A stretch of DNA of 64,000 nt, from the NCBI RefSeq assembly GCF_000702505.1, contig NZ_JNIM01000001.1, positions 806,001-870,000 of the forward strand, written 5' to 3'. Source of the DNA: Thermogemmatispora carboxidivorans (GTDB lineage: Bacteria > Chloroflexota > Ktedonobacteria > Ktedonobacterales > Ktedonobacteraceae). Shown here one piece after another: positions 53,757 through 63,297 of this stretch (position 1 is its first letter; each line of letters opens with the position of its first letter). The position numbers and the translations under genes were made by a program. The notes under the pieces are model-generated. The model was not told where the DNA came from. It saw only the letters and a list, made by a program, of their open reading frames with translations, and did not search any database.

Positions 53757-54716
53757 TCAGGGGCATCCCTCTTGAGGATCGCCCGTGCTGCTGGGAGCAT
53801 CAGGCGAACCTCCTTGGGCCGGCTGGCCAGGGGGAGGCTGCAAAACTGTCTCCTGGTTGCTGATGCTCGCTGGATCAATGGCCGTAGCGGGAGCTGCTGC
53901 AGGAGGGGTGGCGATCGTTGGCTGCTGAGTCAGGCCAGGCTCTGGCGCGAAGGAAGGACCTGGTCTCGCTACCGTAGCGAGGGCCTGCCCACACCTTGTG
54001 CAAAATCGTACCCCAGGCGGCATGTTGGCCTTACAGGAAGGGCAAAGACTGCCGCTCAGCGGCGGGGCAGTAGCTGACCCAGAGGCTGCTGCTATCTCAT
54101 CAGGGCCGCTGACTCCGCCTTCGTCCTGATGGACAGGAGTAAGCGGAGAAGCTGGAATGGTGGGGTGCATTGGACTACTGCCGACGGAGGGGGTAGGGAT
54201 GGTAGGATAGGCTGCACCGCTCAGAGGAGGAGCAAAAGGCGCACCCCCAAGAGGAGGTGGAGGTGGGGGCGGAGCGATCTGGGTTGCTGATTCCTCTTCA
54301 ATCCCAGGACTGTAAAGAGGATGGCTGCTTGCTGTTGGCTCCCGTTCACCACCGCTGCCGAGGGGAGCCCAGGCTGGCAACGTTCCCGGCTCCGGTACAG
54401 GATAGCTTGTGATAATGTCCGTTTGGCCTCGGGCAGTAGCCTCAGACCCGCTTTGCACGCTCTGCAGCTCTCTCTGGGCCTCGCTCAACTGCTGTTGTAG
54501 ACTGGCCAGGGCCTCACAGAAGGGCATCAGCTCGCTCTGGTGCAGCTGGCCCGTCTCATACAGCTCGCGAGTTCTCGCCACCAGGCCACTCTCCTGCTGG
54601 CTGAAATCGCGTTTGAGTTGTTCGATCGTGCTCCGCAGGTAGCGAATACGTCCCATGCGAGCAGCTTCTTTAGAAGCCTTCTCCAGGCCGCGGTGGAGTG
54701 AGTCCCAAATGCTCAT
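53757..54716 (-). CDS. Coiled-coil, Pro-rich and zinc-ribbon protein
   Basis: A 319-residue protein. Residues 1-90 form a coiled coil (MGRIRYLRSTIEQLKRDFSQ), residues 100-215 are Pro/Ser-rich and disordered, and CPSCKANMPPGVRFCTRCG (about residue 228-246) is a zinc ribbon. The end is again Pro/Ala-rich. Such mixed proteins are common in Chloroflexota and their role is unknown. ATG 54716 follows GAGGAGG. It precedes the GT9 run by 180 bp on the same strand. Confidence 0.78.
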   Translation of the reverse strand: MSIWDSLHRGLEKASKEAARMGRIRYLRSTIEQLKRDFSQQESGLVARTRELYETGQLHQSELMPFCEALASLQQQLSEAQRELQSVQSGSEATARGQTDIITSYPVPEPGTLPAWAPLGSGGEREPTASSHPLYSPGIEEESATQIAPPPPPPPLGGAPFAPPLSGAAYPTIPTPSVGSSPMHPTIPASPLTPVHQDEGGVSGPDEIAAASGSATAPPLSGSLCPSCKANMPPGVRFCTRCGQALATVARPGPSFAPEPGLTQQPTIATPPAAAPATAIDPASISNQETVLQPPPGQPAQGGSPDAPSSTGDPQEGCP

Positions 54717-54833
54717 TGTGGCCTCCTCTGGCGCTTAACAACGCTGGCAAACTGGCTACCGATACTGGCATTATAGCAAAGGGGGCTTTCGCGCGTCGAG
54801 TGCACTAGCCAGCTTGCTGCAGCCCAAAGCGGC

Positions 54834-55766
54834 TTAGTGAGCGGCCACAGTAGCAAGCGTCAGAGATTCTGCGGAGGGAGAGACCGCCTGAGTCAGATAG
54901 ACCTCATAGCCCTGCTCCTGGAGACGGAGCCAGAGACGATGAGCCTTCTCAAGGTCGGCCAGCGCTGTAAAGAGCGTAGGACCGCTGCCCGAGAGGCGGA
55001 CGAAAGGTGCCCCAGCCTCCAGAAGTGCGGCCCGCCCGGCAGCCACCTCGGCATAGCGCTCCAGGACGCCGCGCTCAAGACCATTGTGAAGGTGAGCCAG
55101 GGCAGGCATCCGTTGCGCCTGCAGAGCCGCGCAGACCGCCTGGGTGTGCGAGCCATCGCTGTAGTCGCGCGCCGTCAACGCTCCAAAGACCCCGGCAGTT
55201 GCCACGCTGATCGCCGGCTTCAGCAGCACCAGCCAGCGCAGCTCGGAGGGCCAGCAGGGAGGCAAAGGGGTCACCAGCTCGCCCCGGCCCTCACAGAGCG
55301 CCAGCCCTCCGTAGAGAAAGAACGGCACATCTGAGCCGAGCGAGGCGGCCAACGCCATCAACTGCTCCGAGGTCAGTTGCAGTTGCCACAGGCGTGTCAG
55401 AGCCAGGAGAGCTGCGGCAGCGTCGCTGCTTCCTCCGCCCAGGCCAGCGGCGCTCGGAATACGCTTCTGCAGCTCAATCAGCGCGCCGTGCTGTTCGCCG
55501 CTATGCTCCCGGAGCAGCAACGCCGCGCGGAGTGCCAGATTGGCCTCTGTACTCAGCTCAGGCTGGCTGCAGACCAGGCGCACCTGCCCATCCTCGCGCA
55601 GCGTCAAAGAGAGCGTATCGTAGAGATCGATCGTCTGCATCACCGTCGCCAGCGCATGGTAGCCATCGGCGCGGCGACCGAGAACATCAAGCGTCAGATT
55701 GATCTTGGCGTAGGTCCGTACCGTGCAGCTTCTCCCTGGTTGTAACCATTGCCATTGCATAGCCAT
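54834..55766 (-). CDS. ispE: 4-(cytidine 5'-diphospho)-2-C-methyl-D-erythritol kinase
   Basis: A 310-residue GHMP kinase of the MEP isoprenoid pathway. AKINLTLDVLGRRADGYHAL holds the Lys/Asn/Asp substrate site, PSAAGLGGGSSDAAAALLAL the ATP glycine loop, SDVPFFLYGG and RLSGSGPTLF the last GHMP motif. The start is one of three near ATG codons; 55766 has AAGGG seven bases upstream. Ktedonobacteria need the pathway for undecaprenol and quinones. Confidence 0.94.
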   Translation of the reverse strand: MAMQWQWLQPGRSCTVRTYAKINLTLDVLGRRADGYHALATVMQTIDLYDTLSLTLREDGQVRLVCSQPELSTEANLALRAALLLREHSGEQHGALIELQKRIPSAAGLGGGSSDAAAALLALTRLWQLQLTSEQLMALAASLGSDVPFFLYGGLALCEGRGELVTPLPPCWPSELRWLVLLKPAISVATAGVFGALTARDYSDGSHTQAVCAALQAQRMPALAHLHNGLERGVLERYAEVAAGRAALLEAGAPFVRLSGSGPTLFTALADLEKAHRLWLRLQEQGYEVYLTQAVSPSAESLTLATVAAH

Positions 55767-55989
55767 AGCCATTCCCTTCGTCTGGATTGTGCCGCTTCCT
55801 GGCCAGGCTGTCAAGAATGCAGTCCCAGAGAAGGAGGTTAGTCCTTTTTCGCCCGTGGGAGAACTATTCTGCCCCACCTGTGGTATACTACCAGCGAGCT
55901 ATTTCCCAACATAGCCAAGCTGCTTGCTCAGCATGAGCAGAAATCGGTCTCCGCACCACCTATCCTGGACCGCTTGCCTGGTGAGCGTC

Positions 55990-56976
55990 ATGGACATTAC
56001 TGTTGCTTATTTCCACTCGCTCTTTCATCCCGACCTCGTCAAACGGGACTTTGAGCAGATTCGCGCCGCGGGCGCCAGCAGCATCGTTTACAGCATTCAA
56101 GATGAAGAACGTCACTACTGGCCGCGCGACCTGGAGCGAGGTCTGTTGCTCGCGCAAGACGTGGGCCTCAAAGTCTACCTGAGTCCGGGCCAGCATGGCA
56201 ACCTCTTCGCCACCCTCTCGCCGGCTCCGAGCTGGTATACTTTTCATCACCCCGAGTCACGTGTGCTGGACCATCACGGTCGTTATCACGATCTCACCTG
56301 TTTCAATCACGAGCCGTTTCGCCGCTGGCTCTTCCAGGAGCTTGCTTTCTATTTAAATACCTATCCCATTAACGGCATCCTGCTCGATGGGCCAGACTAC
56401 GGAGAAATCACCTGCTTCTGCTCAGTGTGTCGGGCGCTTTGTCCTGATGTCACCGACCTGGCGGGCTTTCGGCGTCGCTCCTGGGTGACCTTCTTGAGCG
56501 ATCTCTGTGCCCACATTAAAGGTCTAGACAAGCATGTCAGGACAGTGATTGTGCTCCCCTCCTACGATGCCAGCCTGGTTGAGGATCTCGCCCTCTTGCC
56601 GGACCTGGACATGTTGGGCCTCCACCTGTGGCAGCGGCCTCGCCAGCAGCCTCAAGCGGCTGAGGCTGCAACGAGCAGCGCTGATCGTGGGGAGCGGGAG
56701 ATTGTTGATCTAGCGCGTCAGCATCAGAAGCGTAGCCTGCTCTGGTTGCAGAACTTCGATCTGGATGAAGGCGGCCAGCAGGAACTTCCGAAGCTCTTTC
56801 AGCTGGTGCTGCAGGCTGAGCCTGACGAGGTCGCCTGCTATTACTACTGGCGCAACAATAGTGATCCCGAGGGAGTCTGGCAGCTTACCAGGCAGCTGCT
56901 GCGGAGCATTCCCCGGCGCCAGTTGCACTGGCAGACCGGCAAGCATTTCGCTATTCCACGCTTGAGAGATGAGTGA
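55990..56976 (+). CDS. Glycoside-hydrolase-like TIM-barrel protein
   Basis: A 328-residue protein without signal peptide. ITVAYFHSLFHPDLVKRDFEQIRAAGASSIVYSI starts a TIM-barrel-like pattern; GILLDGPDYGEITCFCSVCR carries an Asp pair and three Cys at a position where GH-like families place catalytic acids. YLSPGQHGNLF and WQNFDLDEGG follow. I do not know the exact family; it recalls putative glycosidases of the DUF4015/GH-T type. ATG 55990 is weakly preceded by GGTGAG. A decayed PIG-L gene follows at once, so the two may once have worked on the same sugar. Confidence 0.7.
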   Translation: MDITVAYFHSLFHPDLVKRDFEQIRAAGASSIVYSIQDEERHYWPRDLERGLLLAQDVGLKVYLSPGQHGNLFATLSPAPSWYTFHHPESRVLDHHGRYHDLTCFNHEPFRRWLFQELAFYLNTYPINGILLDGPDYGEITCFCSVCRALCPDVTDLAGFRRRSWVTFLSDLCAHIKGLDKHVRTVIVLPSYDASLVEDLALLPDLDMLGLHLWQRPRQQPQAAEAATSSADRGEREIVDLARQHQKRSLLWLQNFDLDEGGQQELPKLFQLVLQAEPDEVACYYYWRNNSDPEGVWQLTRQLLRSIPRRQLHWQTGKHFAIPRLRDE

Positions 56977-57428
56977 GGAAACGGTGGTAGAGAGGACAGC
57001 AAGGCACTTCTTCCCCCTGGTGGCCAGCGTATCCTACTCGTCATGGCCCATCCCGACGATGGCCGAGTTTCTCTGCGCTGGGACCATTGTCCGCCTGACT
57101 GCCCAGGGATGCGAGGTCAGCTAGCTCCTGGCTGCCTCGCATAACCTCCTGTATTATCCCGAGCAGTTTGCTAAGATGGGTGGGGTGAGCCGCATCGTGT
57201 CCGCCAGATCTACTGCGTGGCCAGCAACCAGCCGAATCACTCACTGGGTAGACCTCACTCAGCGCTGTCCTTGGTAAGGAAGTCGAAGCTCTTCTCTGCC
57301 ATGCCAGTCAGACGCGCGGGCACGATGCCCGGGCCATCCGCGAGCTTGTGCGCCAGCGAGGCCATCTGCTCGGCAGCGAGCATGGCTTCGCCTGGGCTGA
57401 GGCCTTTCATCATCTGGTGATGAACTAA
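56969..57428 (+). pseudogene. Decayed PIG-L (LmbE-type) deacetylase
   Basis: Pieces of a PIG-L protein lie in all three frames. The start MSEETVVERTARHFF breaks in a C-run near 57013-57017 (one base lost), then PGGQRILLVMAHPDD, the metal motif of the family; after an extra base near 57061 comes AEFLCAGTIVRLTAQGCEVS, a TAG stop, and later PHRVRQIYCVASNQPNHS, KEVEALLCHASQTR and the normal end SEHGFAWAEAFHHLVMN. About half of the usual 230-250 residues are gone. Such enzymes remove N-acetyl groups from amino sugars. Confidence 0.8.
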
Positions 57429-57502
57429 GCCGGTCCCAGCCGGCTCGATCGGCGGGCTAGCCCGCGCTCAATCTGGCATGCTGCAGGACCTGGCGGGCCG
57501 CT

Positions 57503-58339
57503 CTAGGGTTCTTCCTCCTCCTCAAAGGAAGTTGAGAGCGACGGCTGAGGCACGGTCGGCGGGGGAAGCTCCTTTTCTTCCTCCTGATGGGCCTTCTCTA
57601 GCCACTCGCGCAGCTCCTGGATACGCTGAGTCGTCGTAGCGATGTTCTCGCTGGCCGGCACAATCACTGCCTGGATGCCCAGCGCGAGCAGACCATAGGC
57701 GGCGGCCTCGTTCGTGAGGGAGGCCAGGCTCATGAGAGCTGGCAGGCGCAGCGCCTCGCGGATGGCGCGGTAGCCAAGCGCCTCTTCGATGCTGAGGCGC
57801 TCGAGCGGTAGCTCTCGCCCGTCGAAGTGCAGGGCCGAGATCCCCTCGAACGCGCTCAGGTTACGCACCACCAGAGGATAGAGGGGATCGTTCCCGTGCC
57901 AGGGGAGCGTCACCGCCAGATCGAAGTCCTTCAGGTGCGTGCTCAGTAAGCGAGCCGGAGCCTGGAGCGGCACGATCAGGAAATGGACTCCATGCTCTTT
58001 GAGCGACTCTAGCATTTTTCGCTCGATGCCGGCGCCGTTGCCGAGGAGGCGCAGGCCGAGGGCGGCGTTCTCGTCCTGGCTTTGAATGGTCTCACTCAGC
58101 TCTTTGAGGGTTGCGAGGCTGGCCCTATCCAGGGAAGAGCCAGACCAATGAAAGAGCAGGCCATTGGCGCCGGCTTTGATCGCGGCCTCCGCCTCGCCAG
58201 CGTTGACGGCGGGAAACTCAATTAGCAGAGCGGCGGCGCGTGGTTTGACGGTTGGCCGGCTTTTGCTACCGAAGAAGCCGATAGCGCCACCGCTCTGGCC
58301 ACGCCGCGCCTGGCTCAGCATATTCGAAAACTTGCTCAT
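57503..58339 (-). CDS. Protein of unknown function with TIM-barrel-like pattern
   Basis: A 278-residue protein. Repeating beta-alpha segments (AVNAGEAEAAIKAGANGLLFHW, ALGLRLLGNGAGIERKMLESL, VHFLIVPLQ, LGIQAVIVPASEN) suggest a TIM-barrel-like core such as those in phosphate-binding enzymes. The last 40 residues are an acidic tail. No catalytic motif is known to me. ATG 58339 follows GGGAGAGAG. Confidence 0.7.
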   Translation of the reverse strand: MSKFSNMLSQARRGQSGGAIGFFGSKSRPTVKPRAAALLIEFPAVNAGEAEAAIKAGANGLLFHWSGSSLDRASLATLKELSETIQSQDENAALGLRLLGNGAGIERKMLESLKEHGVHFLIVPLQAPARLLSTHLKDFDLAVTLPWHGNDPLYPLVVRNLSAFEGISALHFDGRELPLERLSIEEALGYRAIREALRLPALMSLASLTNEAAAYGLLALGIQAVIVPASENIATTTQRIQELREWLEKAHQEEEKELPPPTVPQPSLSTSFEEEEEP

Positions 58340-58656
58340 CTCTCTCTCCCGCTAGCTATCTGGTGGATAGGATTGTACCATAGCAGCAAGGTCGGAGTCA
58401 TCGGCGCGAGCTGGCGCCCCGACCGACCTGCCACATTTCCGTTTCTGTGCATACCGGGCGGATAGTCCTATTATAGCACCCGGTTCTGGGTGCGGCGCAG
58501 TGGTACTCTTCTGTCGCCACTCTTGCCTCTCGCCAGCCTCTGGCATATAATGCCAGCACCGAGGCAAGCCACCCACTCCTCCCTCAGACACGGACGAGAC
58601 GAGAAGATGGTGGTAGATGCACTTCTTTCTCATTTCTGGGCAGAGGATATGTCGCA
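58340..58656. other. Intergenic region upstream of XerD-like gene
   Basis: The 317 bp between divergent genes show no further gene or strong promoter. Confidence 0.4.
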
Positions 58657-59550
58657 ATGTTGCAAGAAGCTGTGGATGCCTATCTCGCCACTCTGGCTGA
58701 GAGGGGCGCTGGAATCAATCACCACACGGTGGCGGCCTATCGCAACGATCTCTCTCAGTTCTCCTCGTTTCTAGCGCAACAGCGGCAACGCTGGTACTGG
58801 TCGGAGGTCGAGAGCGAGGATGTCCAGGCCTATCTAGAGGAGATGCGTCAGGTGCGGGCCTATCAGCCCACGACGATCAGTCGCAAGCTGGCCGCGCTCA
58901 AGACCTTTTTTCGCCATCTGAAGAGCCTGGGGCTGGTGGAGAGGAATCCGCTGGAGACGGTGCCAGCTCCTCGTCCTCTCAGGATGACCTTGCCGGTCCT
59001 TTCGGCTGAGCAGCTCATGCACCTGCTGGAGCAGATTCCGCCATTCACGCCAACGGGCATGCGCGATCTGGCGATGGTGCAGGTGCTCTATGCGACGGGG
59101 ATGCATCTCACTGATCTCGTGGCCCTCGATGTGGGCTGTTTCGATCGCCTCTGTGGCTCGCTGGTCTATCCGCGCGGCGATGGGCGTCTGCGCGAGTGTC
59201 CGCTGACATCGCAGGCCGTGATGGCGCTGGAGCAGTATCTGCTGCGCTCTCGTCCTTATCTGGCCCGCCGTCGTCCCGAGGAGCCTGGCCTCTTCGTGAA
59301 TCATCATGGTCGGCGACTGACTCGCCAGGGCTTCTGGCTGGTGGTTAGAAACTACGCTCAGCGTGCTGGCATTGCCGAACTGACGCCCTCTCAGTTGCGT
59401 CAGTCCTTGATGCTCCTGGCGGTCAAGCGGAGCAGCGAGCCGCAGGGTGTACAGGCATTATTGCAATATGCTCACCTATCGAGAGAGGCAGGGCGCTCAA
59501 AGCGTTGGGGGACGTCTGAGGGCCTTGATTCTTTGTTGGTGCGAGGATAG
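58657..59550 (+). CDS. XerD-like tyrosine recombinase relative lacking catalytic residues
   Basis: A 297-residue protein with the full recombinase fold: SAM-like N-terminal core-binding domain (TVAAYRNDLSQFSSFL, TISRKLAALKTFFRHL) and a C-terminal catalytic-type domain. But the first Arg (usual ATGLR) is His 150, the HxxR box is Ser 245-Q-L-Arg 248, the LGH box is L-Q-Tyr 271, and no nucleophile Tyr stands near the end, where the last 27 residues differ fully. It can probably still bind DNA but not cut. ATG 58657; the PNP gene starts 4 bp after its stop. Confidence 0.85.
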   Translation: MLQEAVDAYLATLAERGAGINHHTVAAYRNDLSQFSSFLAQQRQRWYWSEVESEDVQAYLEEMRQVRAYQPTTISRKLAALKTFFRHLKSLGLVERNPLETVPAPRPLRMTLPVLSAEQLMHLLEQIPPFTPTGMRDLAMVQVLYATGMHLTDLVALDVGCFDRLCGSLVYPRGDGRLRECPLTSQAVMALEQYLLRSRPYLARRRPEEPGLFVNHHGRRLTRQGFWLVVRNYAQRAGIAELTPSQLRQSLMLLAVKRSSEPQGVQALLQYAHLSREAGRSKRWGTSEGLDSLLVRG

Positions 59551-59554
59551 TGCT

Positions 59555-60421
59555 ATGTTGTACGACCAGGTCGAGGAGGCCGTCGCAGTAATCCAGCAGC
59601 GCTCTCCGTTGGTCCCCCAGGTGGCTCTGATTCTGGGGTCGGGTCTGGGCGAGTTGGCCGAGGCGGTAGAGGCTACGGCTGCTATTCCTTACGCTCAGCT
59701 GCCACATTGGCCCTCGTCGACAGTGGCAGGCCATGCTGGTCGCCTGATAGTGGGGCAGTTGGAGGGGGTGGCATTGGTGGCCATGCAGGGCCGGCTGCAT
59801 CTCTACGAGGGCTATACACCGCAGGAGGTCACGCTGCCTGTGCGGGTAATGGCGCGTCTGGGCGCCCAGGTGCTTGTGGTGACCAATGCGGCTGGCGCCT
59901 TGAATCCAGCCTATCAGCCTGGCGATTTCATGCTGATTCGCGATCACATCAATCTGCCCGGGCTGGCGGGCTGGCATCCGCTGCGTGGTCCTCACGATGA
60001 GCGGTTGGGGGTACGCTTCCCGGCCATGACGGCGGCTTACGATGAGGAGCTGCGGGCCGTGGTGCAGCGGGTGGCTGGAGAGATTCCTAGCCTGCGCCTG
60101 CATGAGGGGGTCTATGTGATGGTCAGTGGCCCATCCTACGAGACGCCGGCTGAGCTGCGCTTTCTGCACCAGATTGGGGGCGATGCTGTGGGAATGTCCA
60201 CCGTGCCCGAGGTGATCGTGGCCCGCCATGTGGGGCTGCGTGTTCTTGGTCTGAGCCTGATTACGAATAGCGCCACCGGGAGCGAGGGGCAGCCGGTCGA
60301 TCATAGCGAGGTGCTGGCCACTGCTGCCGCCGCCAGTTCGCGTTTTGTGCTCCTGATCCGAGGAGTGCTGCGCGAGCTGGCGCAGATGCTGCAGGGACGG
60401 GCGGAGCAAGCGAGCGAGTGA
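59555..60421 (+). CDS. punA: Purine nucleoside phosphorylase (PNP, class I)
   Basis: A 288-residue trimeric-type PNP. LILGSGLG holds the phosphate loop, AGHAGRLIVGQLEGV and MQGRLHLYEGY the ribose/phosphate site, TNAAGALNP, HINL, VMVSGPSYETPAELRF, VGMSTVPEV and LITNSATG are all typical. It cleaves (deoxy)inosine and guanosine with phosphate for purine salvage. ATG 59555 is 4 bp after the XerD-like gene and follows GCGAGGA. A GAGT microsatellite (60415-60443) covers its last codons. Confidence 0.95.
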   Translation: MLYDQVEEAVAVIQQRSPLVPQVALILGSGLGELAEAVEATAAIPYAQLPHWPSSTVAGHAGRLIVGQLEGVALVAMQGRLHLYEGYTPQEVTLPVRVMARLGAQVLVVTNAAGALNPAYQPGDFMLIRDHINLPGLAGWHPLRGPHDERLGVRFPAMTAAYDEELRAVVQRVAGEIPSLRLHEGVYVMVSGPSYETPAELRFLHQIGGDAVGMSTVPEVIVARHVGLRVLGLSLITNSATGSEGQPVDHSEVLATAAAASSRFVLLIRGVLRELAQMLQGRAEQASE

Positions 60422-60443
60422 GGAAGTGAGTGAGTGAGTGAGG
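60415..60443. repeat. GAGT/GAGG microsatellite
   Basis: Tandem GAGT-like units at the 3' end of punA, prone to slippage; the last residues (QASE) depend on it. Confidence 0.6.
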
Positions 60444-60600
60444 AAGCAGGCCAGGCCGACAGGAAGTCCCTGGCGCCGAGCTGCTTGCTTGCTGGTCGGT
60501 GAGACCACAACAGGATGACTATCGCTGGCGCTCTGTCAGCCTCTGGGCTGGCAGGAGATCGCGACGAGACGAAAGGCAGCAGCCAGCAGCCGGAAGGTGC

Positions 60601-61296
60601 TCAGTCGTTGCCTGGTCCCATCCCCTGTGCTTTGGTAATAACGATGTGGGCCCAGCTCCAGTTGTAATGGATGCCCTGCCAGTCGGTGAGCAGGACGAGA
60701 TCATACTTGCCCGGCTGCACGCTGGGGGAGATAGTGTAGTTCCAGGTGGCTCGCCCTTGGGAGTCGCAGGATTGGGTTTGTGGGGTGCCTGCCGAGAACT
60801 GTAATCCTGCGACTTCGTCGTAGGACTTGTCTTTGACCTGCCCCGGAATAGGTTGCTGGATGCTGGCCTGATCCATGCGCTTGCCAATATCGGGCAGCTG
60901 GAGGAGTGCCCCATCAGGGACACGGTGCACCAGCCAGAGCTTGCAGGTCACTCCGCTGCGGTTGATGGCCTGCCCTTGCTTGTCGATGGCCTGGGCGGTC
61001 ACGGTGTAGCTGGTCTGGCCGTCGGCGACTTCGCTGAAGGTCGGTCCGGCGGCAAAACGGGGAATCCCGAGGAGAATGGGCACCGGCGAGGGCGTTGGTG
61101 TCGGGGTAATGGTGTGCTGGGCGATGGTGGGCACGGTTGGCGAAGGCGTCGGTTGGCTGGCACTGGATCGATGATGCACGGCGGCCCCGAAGGCGAAGCC
61201 ACTCATGATGCCGGCCAGGGCAAAAAGGACCAGGGCACTGACAACAATCGTGCGGAGCTGGGTTCCACTCGGGGGGAAGCTCTCTCTGGGCTGCAT
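60601..61296 (-). CDS. Membrane-anchored extracellular protein of unknown function
   Basis: A 231-residue protein from ATG 61296 (GAGGGAA upstream; GTG 61335 is the alternative). One helix (about residues 15-40) is followed by a Thr/Pro-rich linker (PTPSPTVPTIAQ...[10 protein letters not shown]) and a 150-residue beta-rich domain with two Cys that may pair (GVTCKLWLV, TQSCDSQG), ending YDLVLLTDWQGIHYNWSWAHIVI. The domain layout recalls Ig-like folds. Function unknown. Confidence 0.75.
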   Translation of the reverse strand: MQPRESFPPSGTQLRTIVVSALVLFALAGIMSGFAFGAAVHHRSSASQPTPSPTVPTIAQHTITPTPTPSPVPILLGIPRFAAGPTFSEVADGQTSYTVTAQAIDKQGQAINRSGVTCKLWLVHRVPDGALLQLPDIGKRMDQASIQQPIPGQVKDKSYDEVAGLQFSAGTPQTQSCDSQGRATWNYTISPSVQPGKYDLVLLTDWQGIHYNWSWAHIVITKAQGMGPGND

Positions 61297-62015
61297 GGTT
61301 CCCTCACTCACTTCTGTACTTGCTTGCTTGCTCACATGGGTAGCGTACCAGCGCTACCCTCCTCATTTTTATTTCTGCATTTCTCTATTCGGCTTAGATG
61401 ATAGCACAGGCCAGAGAATAGGCAGTAGTGGAAGACCGCTTTCTCCCCCGATCTGGCCATGTCGGCGAGCGGCAGGGCAGGCAGGGCGAGTAGTTGAGGA
61501 TGGTCCTGGCTAAGGGAGAGAAAAAGGAGCTGGCGCTGCTTGCAAGTGGCCAAAAAGAAGGAGACCGATTGCTGTAGCAGGAACCGAAAACAGCAATCGG
61601 CAGGCTCGGAGTGGGGGTGTGTGGGGGAAGCTCCGGGCCTGGATCTCCTGCGTCGACCACTGCCGGCCTCTGTACTCACAGTCGTAGCCCTCTCCTCTCA
61701 CTTCCTCGTTTCCCCATTCCTTGCGTGATCCTCGTGGTGGGGTGCCCCCTCTTACGAGGCAGGGTCTGAGAGACGCGAGGAGATACTGAGAGAGAGCATC
61801 AACTACGCTGTGAGGAGAAGCCAGGCGATCAACCTCGGCACTCTCTCCAATATAATAAACTCCCAACAATCACTTTTTCGTTCCTGAATTTTTTTCGCTG
61901 TCCTGTCCCGGCCAGTCGTTAAGAATCGCTGTGGGCTGGTTGACCTTGGCCGGGGCCTGGGCAACGGAGCGGCTCCAGCGCAGCGGGCGGCTGCCGCGGC
62001 ATCGTCAGGATCGCC
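61297..62015. other. Non-coding stretch of about 720 bp
   Basis: Several frames cross it, none with SD and family resemblance. A plus-strand TATAAT is at 61851-61856 without a good -35. Confidence 0.45.
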
Positions 62016-62492
62016 TTAGAGGGCGATGACGGCCTGGCGGAGATAGCCAGCGCGCGTAGCCTGTCCAGGAAAGGCTCGTCGCTGGGCCAGGGTGCCGAAG
62101 AGGCGGAGGCGAATAGCGGTCCATTCCCAGCGCAGGGCCTCATAGACTGTAAAGCTGTGGGGACTATTGTGGGCGAAGAAGGTGGCCAGCTCGCGTGCTT
62201 GCGAGAGATAGGAACTGAGGATCAGAGCCTCCAGGCTTTTGACGACGAAGCCGGCGCGGGCCCAATGCCAGCTTCCGTCAGAGCGCATCTCGCGGGGCTG
62301 ATACCAGACGTCGAAGGTCAGACGTAGCAGATCGGTGGCTGCGCGCGGCGTTGAGAGCAGGGCAAGCTCTAGCTGGACTTGCTTGATATCGCCGTCGTGA
62401 AGCCAGGTCCCGTGGAGCTTGCGCGCTGCCTCGAGGGCTGTCTCCAGGGCTGGAACGTCGTGGCGCAGGCGCGCATAGTCGCCCCAGAGCAT
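62016..62492 (-). CDS. Helical protein of unknown function (158 aa)
   Basis: A 158-residue, mostly alpha-helical protein with many Leu/Ala/Arg: DYARLRHDVPALETALEAARK, then HWARAGFVVKSLEALILSSYLSQARELATFF. The helix-turn-helix repeats resemble TPR-like packing, but no motif is firm. The SD is weak. It is divergent from tatA. Function unknown. Confidence 0.6.
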   Translation of the reverse strand: MLWGDYARLRHDVPALETALEAARKLHGTWLHDGDIKQVQLELALLSTPRAATDLLRLTFDVWYQPREMRSDGSWHWARAGFVVKSLEALILSSYLSQARELATFFAHNSPHSFTVYEALRWEWTAIRLRLFGTLAQRRAFPGQATRAGYLRQAVIAL

Positions 62493-62641
62493 GGCACCGA
62501 ACTATTGCTGAGTGCCCATGCTCTCGCGCGAAGCGAACAGCCTATGGTATCATACTCTTGAGAAGAACCAGCGAGTAGGGATGCGACTACTGGCCTCCCA
62601 GTTTGGAAAGCGAGAGAGAGCCAAGACGAAAGGTGGCCCCT

Positions 62642-62980
62642 ATGGGCTTTCATCCGATTGACCTGCTCATCATTCTCCTCTTTGGGTTGGCACTCTTCGG
62701 GCCGCGGGCGCTCCAGTCGGTGGCGCGCAACCTGGGCCGAGGAGTTGGTCAAGCCAGGGTAGTGAAAGATAAGATCAAAGAAGAGCTGCAGGTTGAGGAG
62801 CTGGCGCAGATCTCCGGGAATATCCCTCGCCTGCCGCTCAATACGCGTGAGGCGGCCAGCCTCCTGCTCAAGGAGCAGAAGGAGCAGCGTGCAGGCCAGA
62901 GCCAGGAGGCGGCGCTGACCCCTGCCCATGCGGAGCAGGCGAACAAAGGCGCAGTCCGTGACAGCGCTGCCGGTGTCTGA
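62642..62980 (+). CDS. tatA: Sec-independent translocase protein TatA/E-like
   Basis: A 112-residue protein: FHPIDLLIILLFGLALFGPRALQSVARNLGRGV is the TatA pattern (short membrane helix, then hinge F-G-P and amphipathic helix). The rest is charged and Gln/Ala-rich. TatA forms the pore for folded proteins with twin-arginine signals. tatB and tatC are not nearby. ATG 62642 follows AAAGGTGG. Confidence 0.88.
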   Translation: MGFHPIDLLIILLFGLALFGPRALQSVARNLGRGVGQARVVKDKIKEELQVEELAQISGNIPRLPLNTREAASLLLKEQKEQRAGQSQEAALTPAHAEQANKGAVRDSAAGV

Positions 62981-63297
62981 GCGGCACTTCCGCAGGTGAA
63001 GCCTGCATCCCTGGCGATCCTTGTCGCCACGAGTCAGCCTCACCCACTTCTAGACTGTTAGCATTCTTCATTCCCGTCTGCGACGGCAAAGCCGCCGTAG
63101 TTATCCCTCTATTGCGTTACGCCATCGCCCCTCTCTTTTTGCGTCTCACCCTCACCGGCTGAACGTGGACAGGGCTGGTGATCGGTGATCGGCAAGCGAG
63201 CATAAGTAAGCAAGAACAGTCCGCAGCCTCGCCCCGTCTCAGGGCCTATCAGAGGCCCTCTCAAAGAGCCACTGGAGCAGAGAAAGAATCTGCCACC
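62981..63297. other. Non-coding stretch between tatA and the marR promoters
   Basis: About 317 bp with no supported gene. The marR control region begins at 63298. Confidence 0.4.

Noticed and set aside
62369-63043. 224-residue minus-strand frame over tatA
   Set aside because: tatA has a clear family pattern and SD; the opposite frame has neither.
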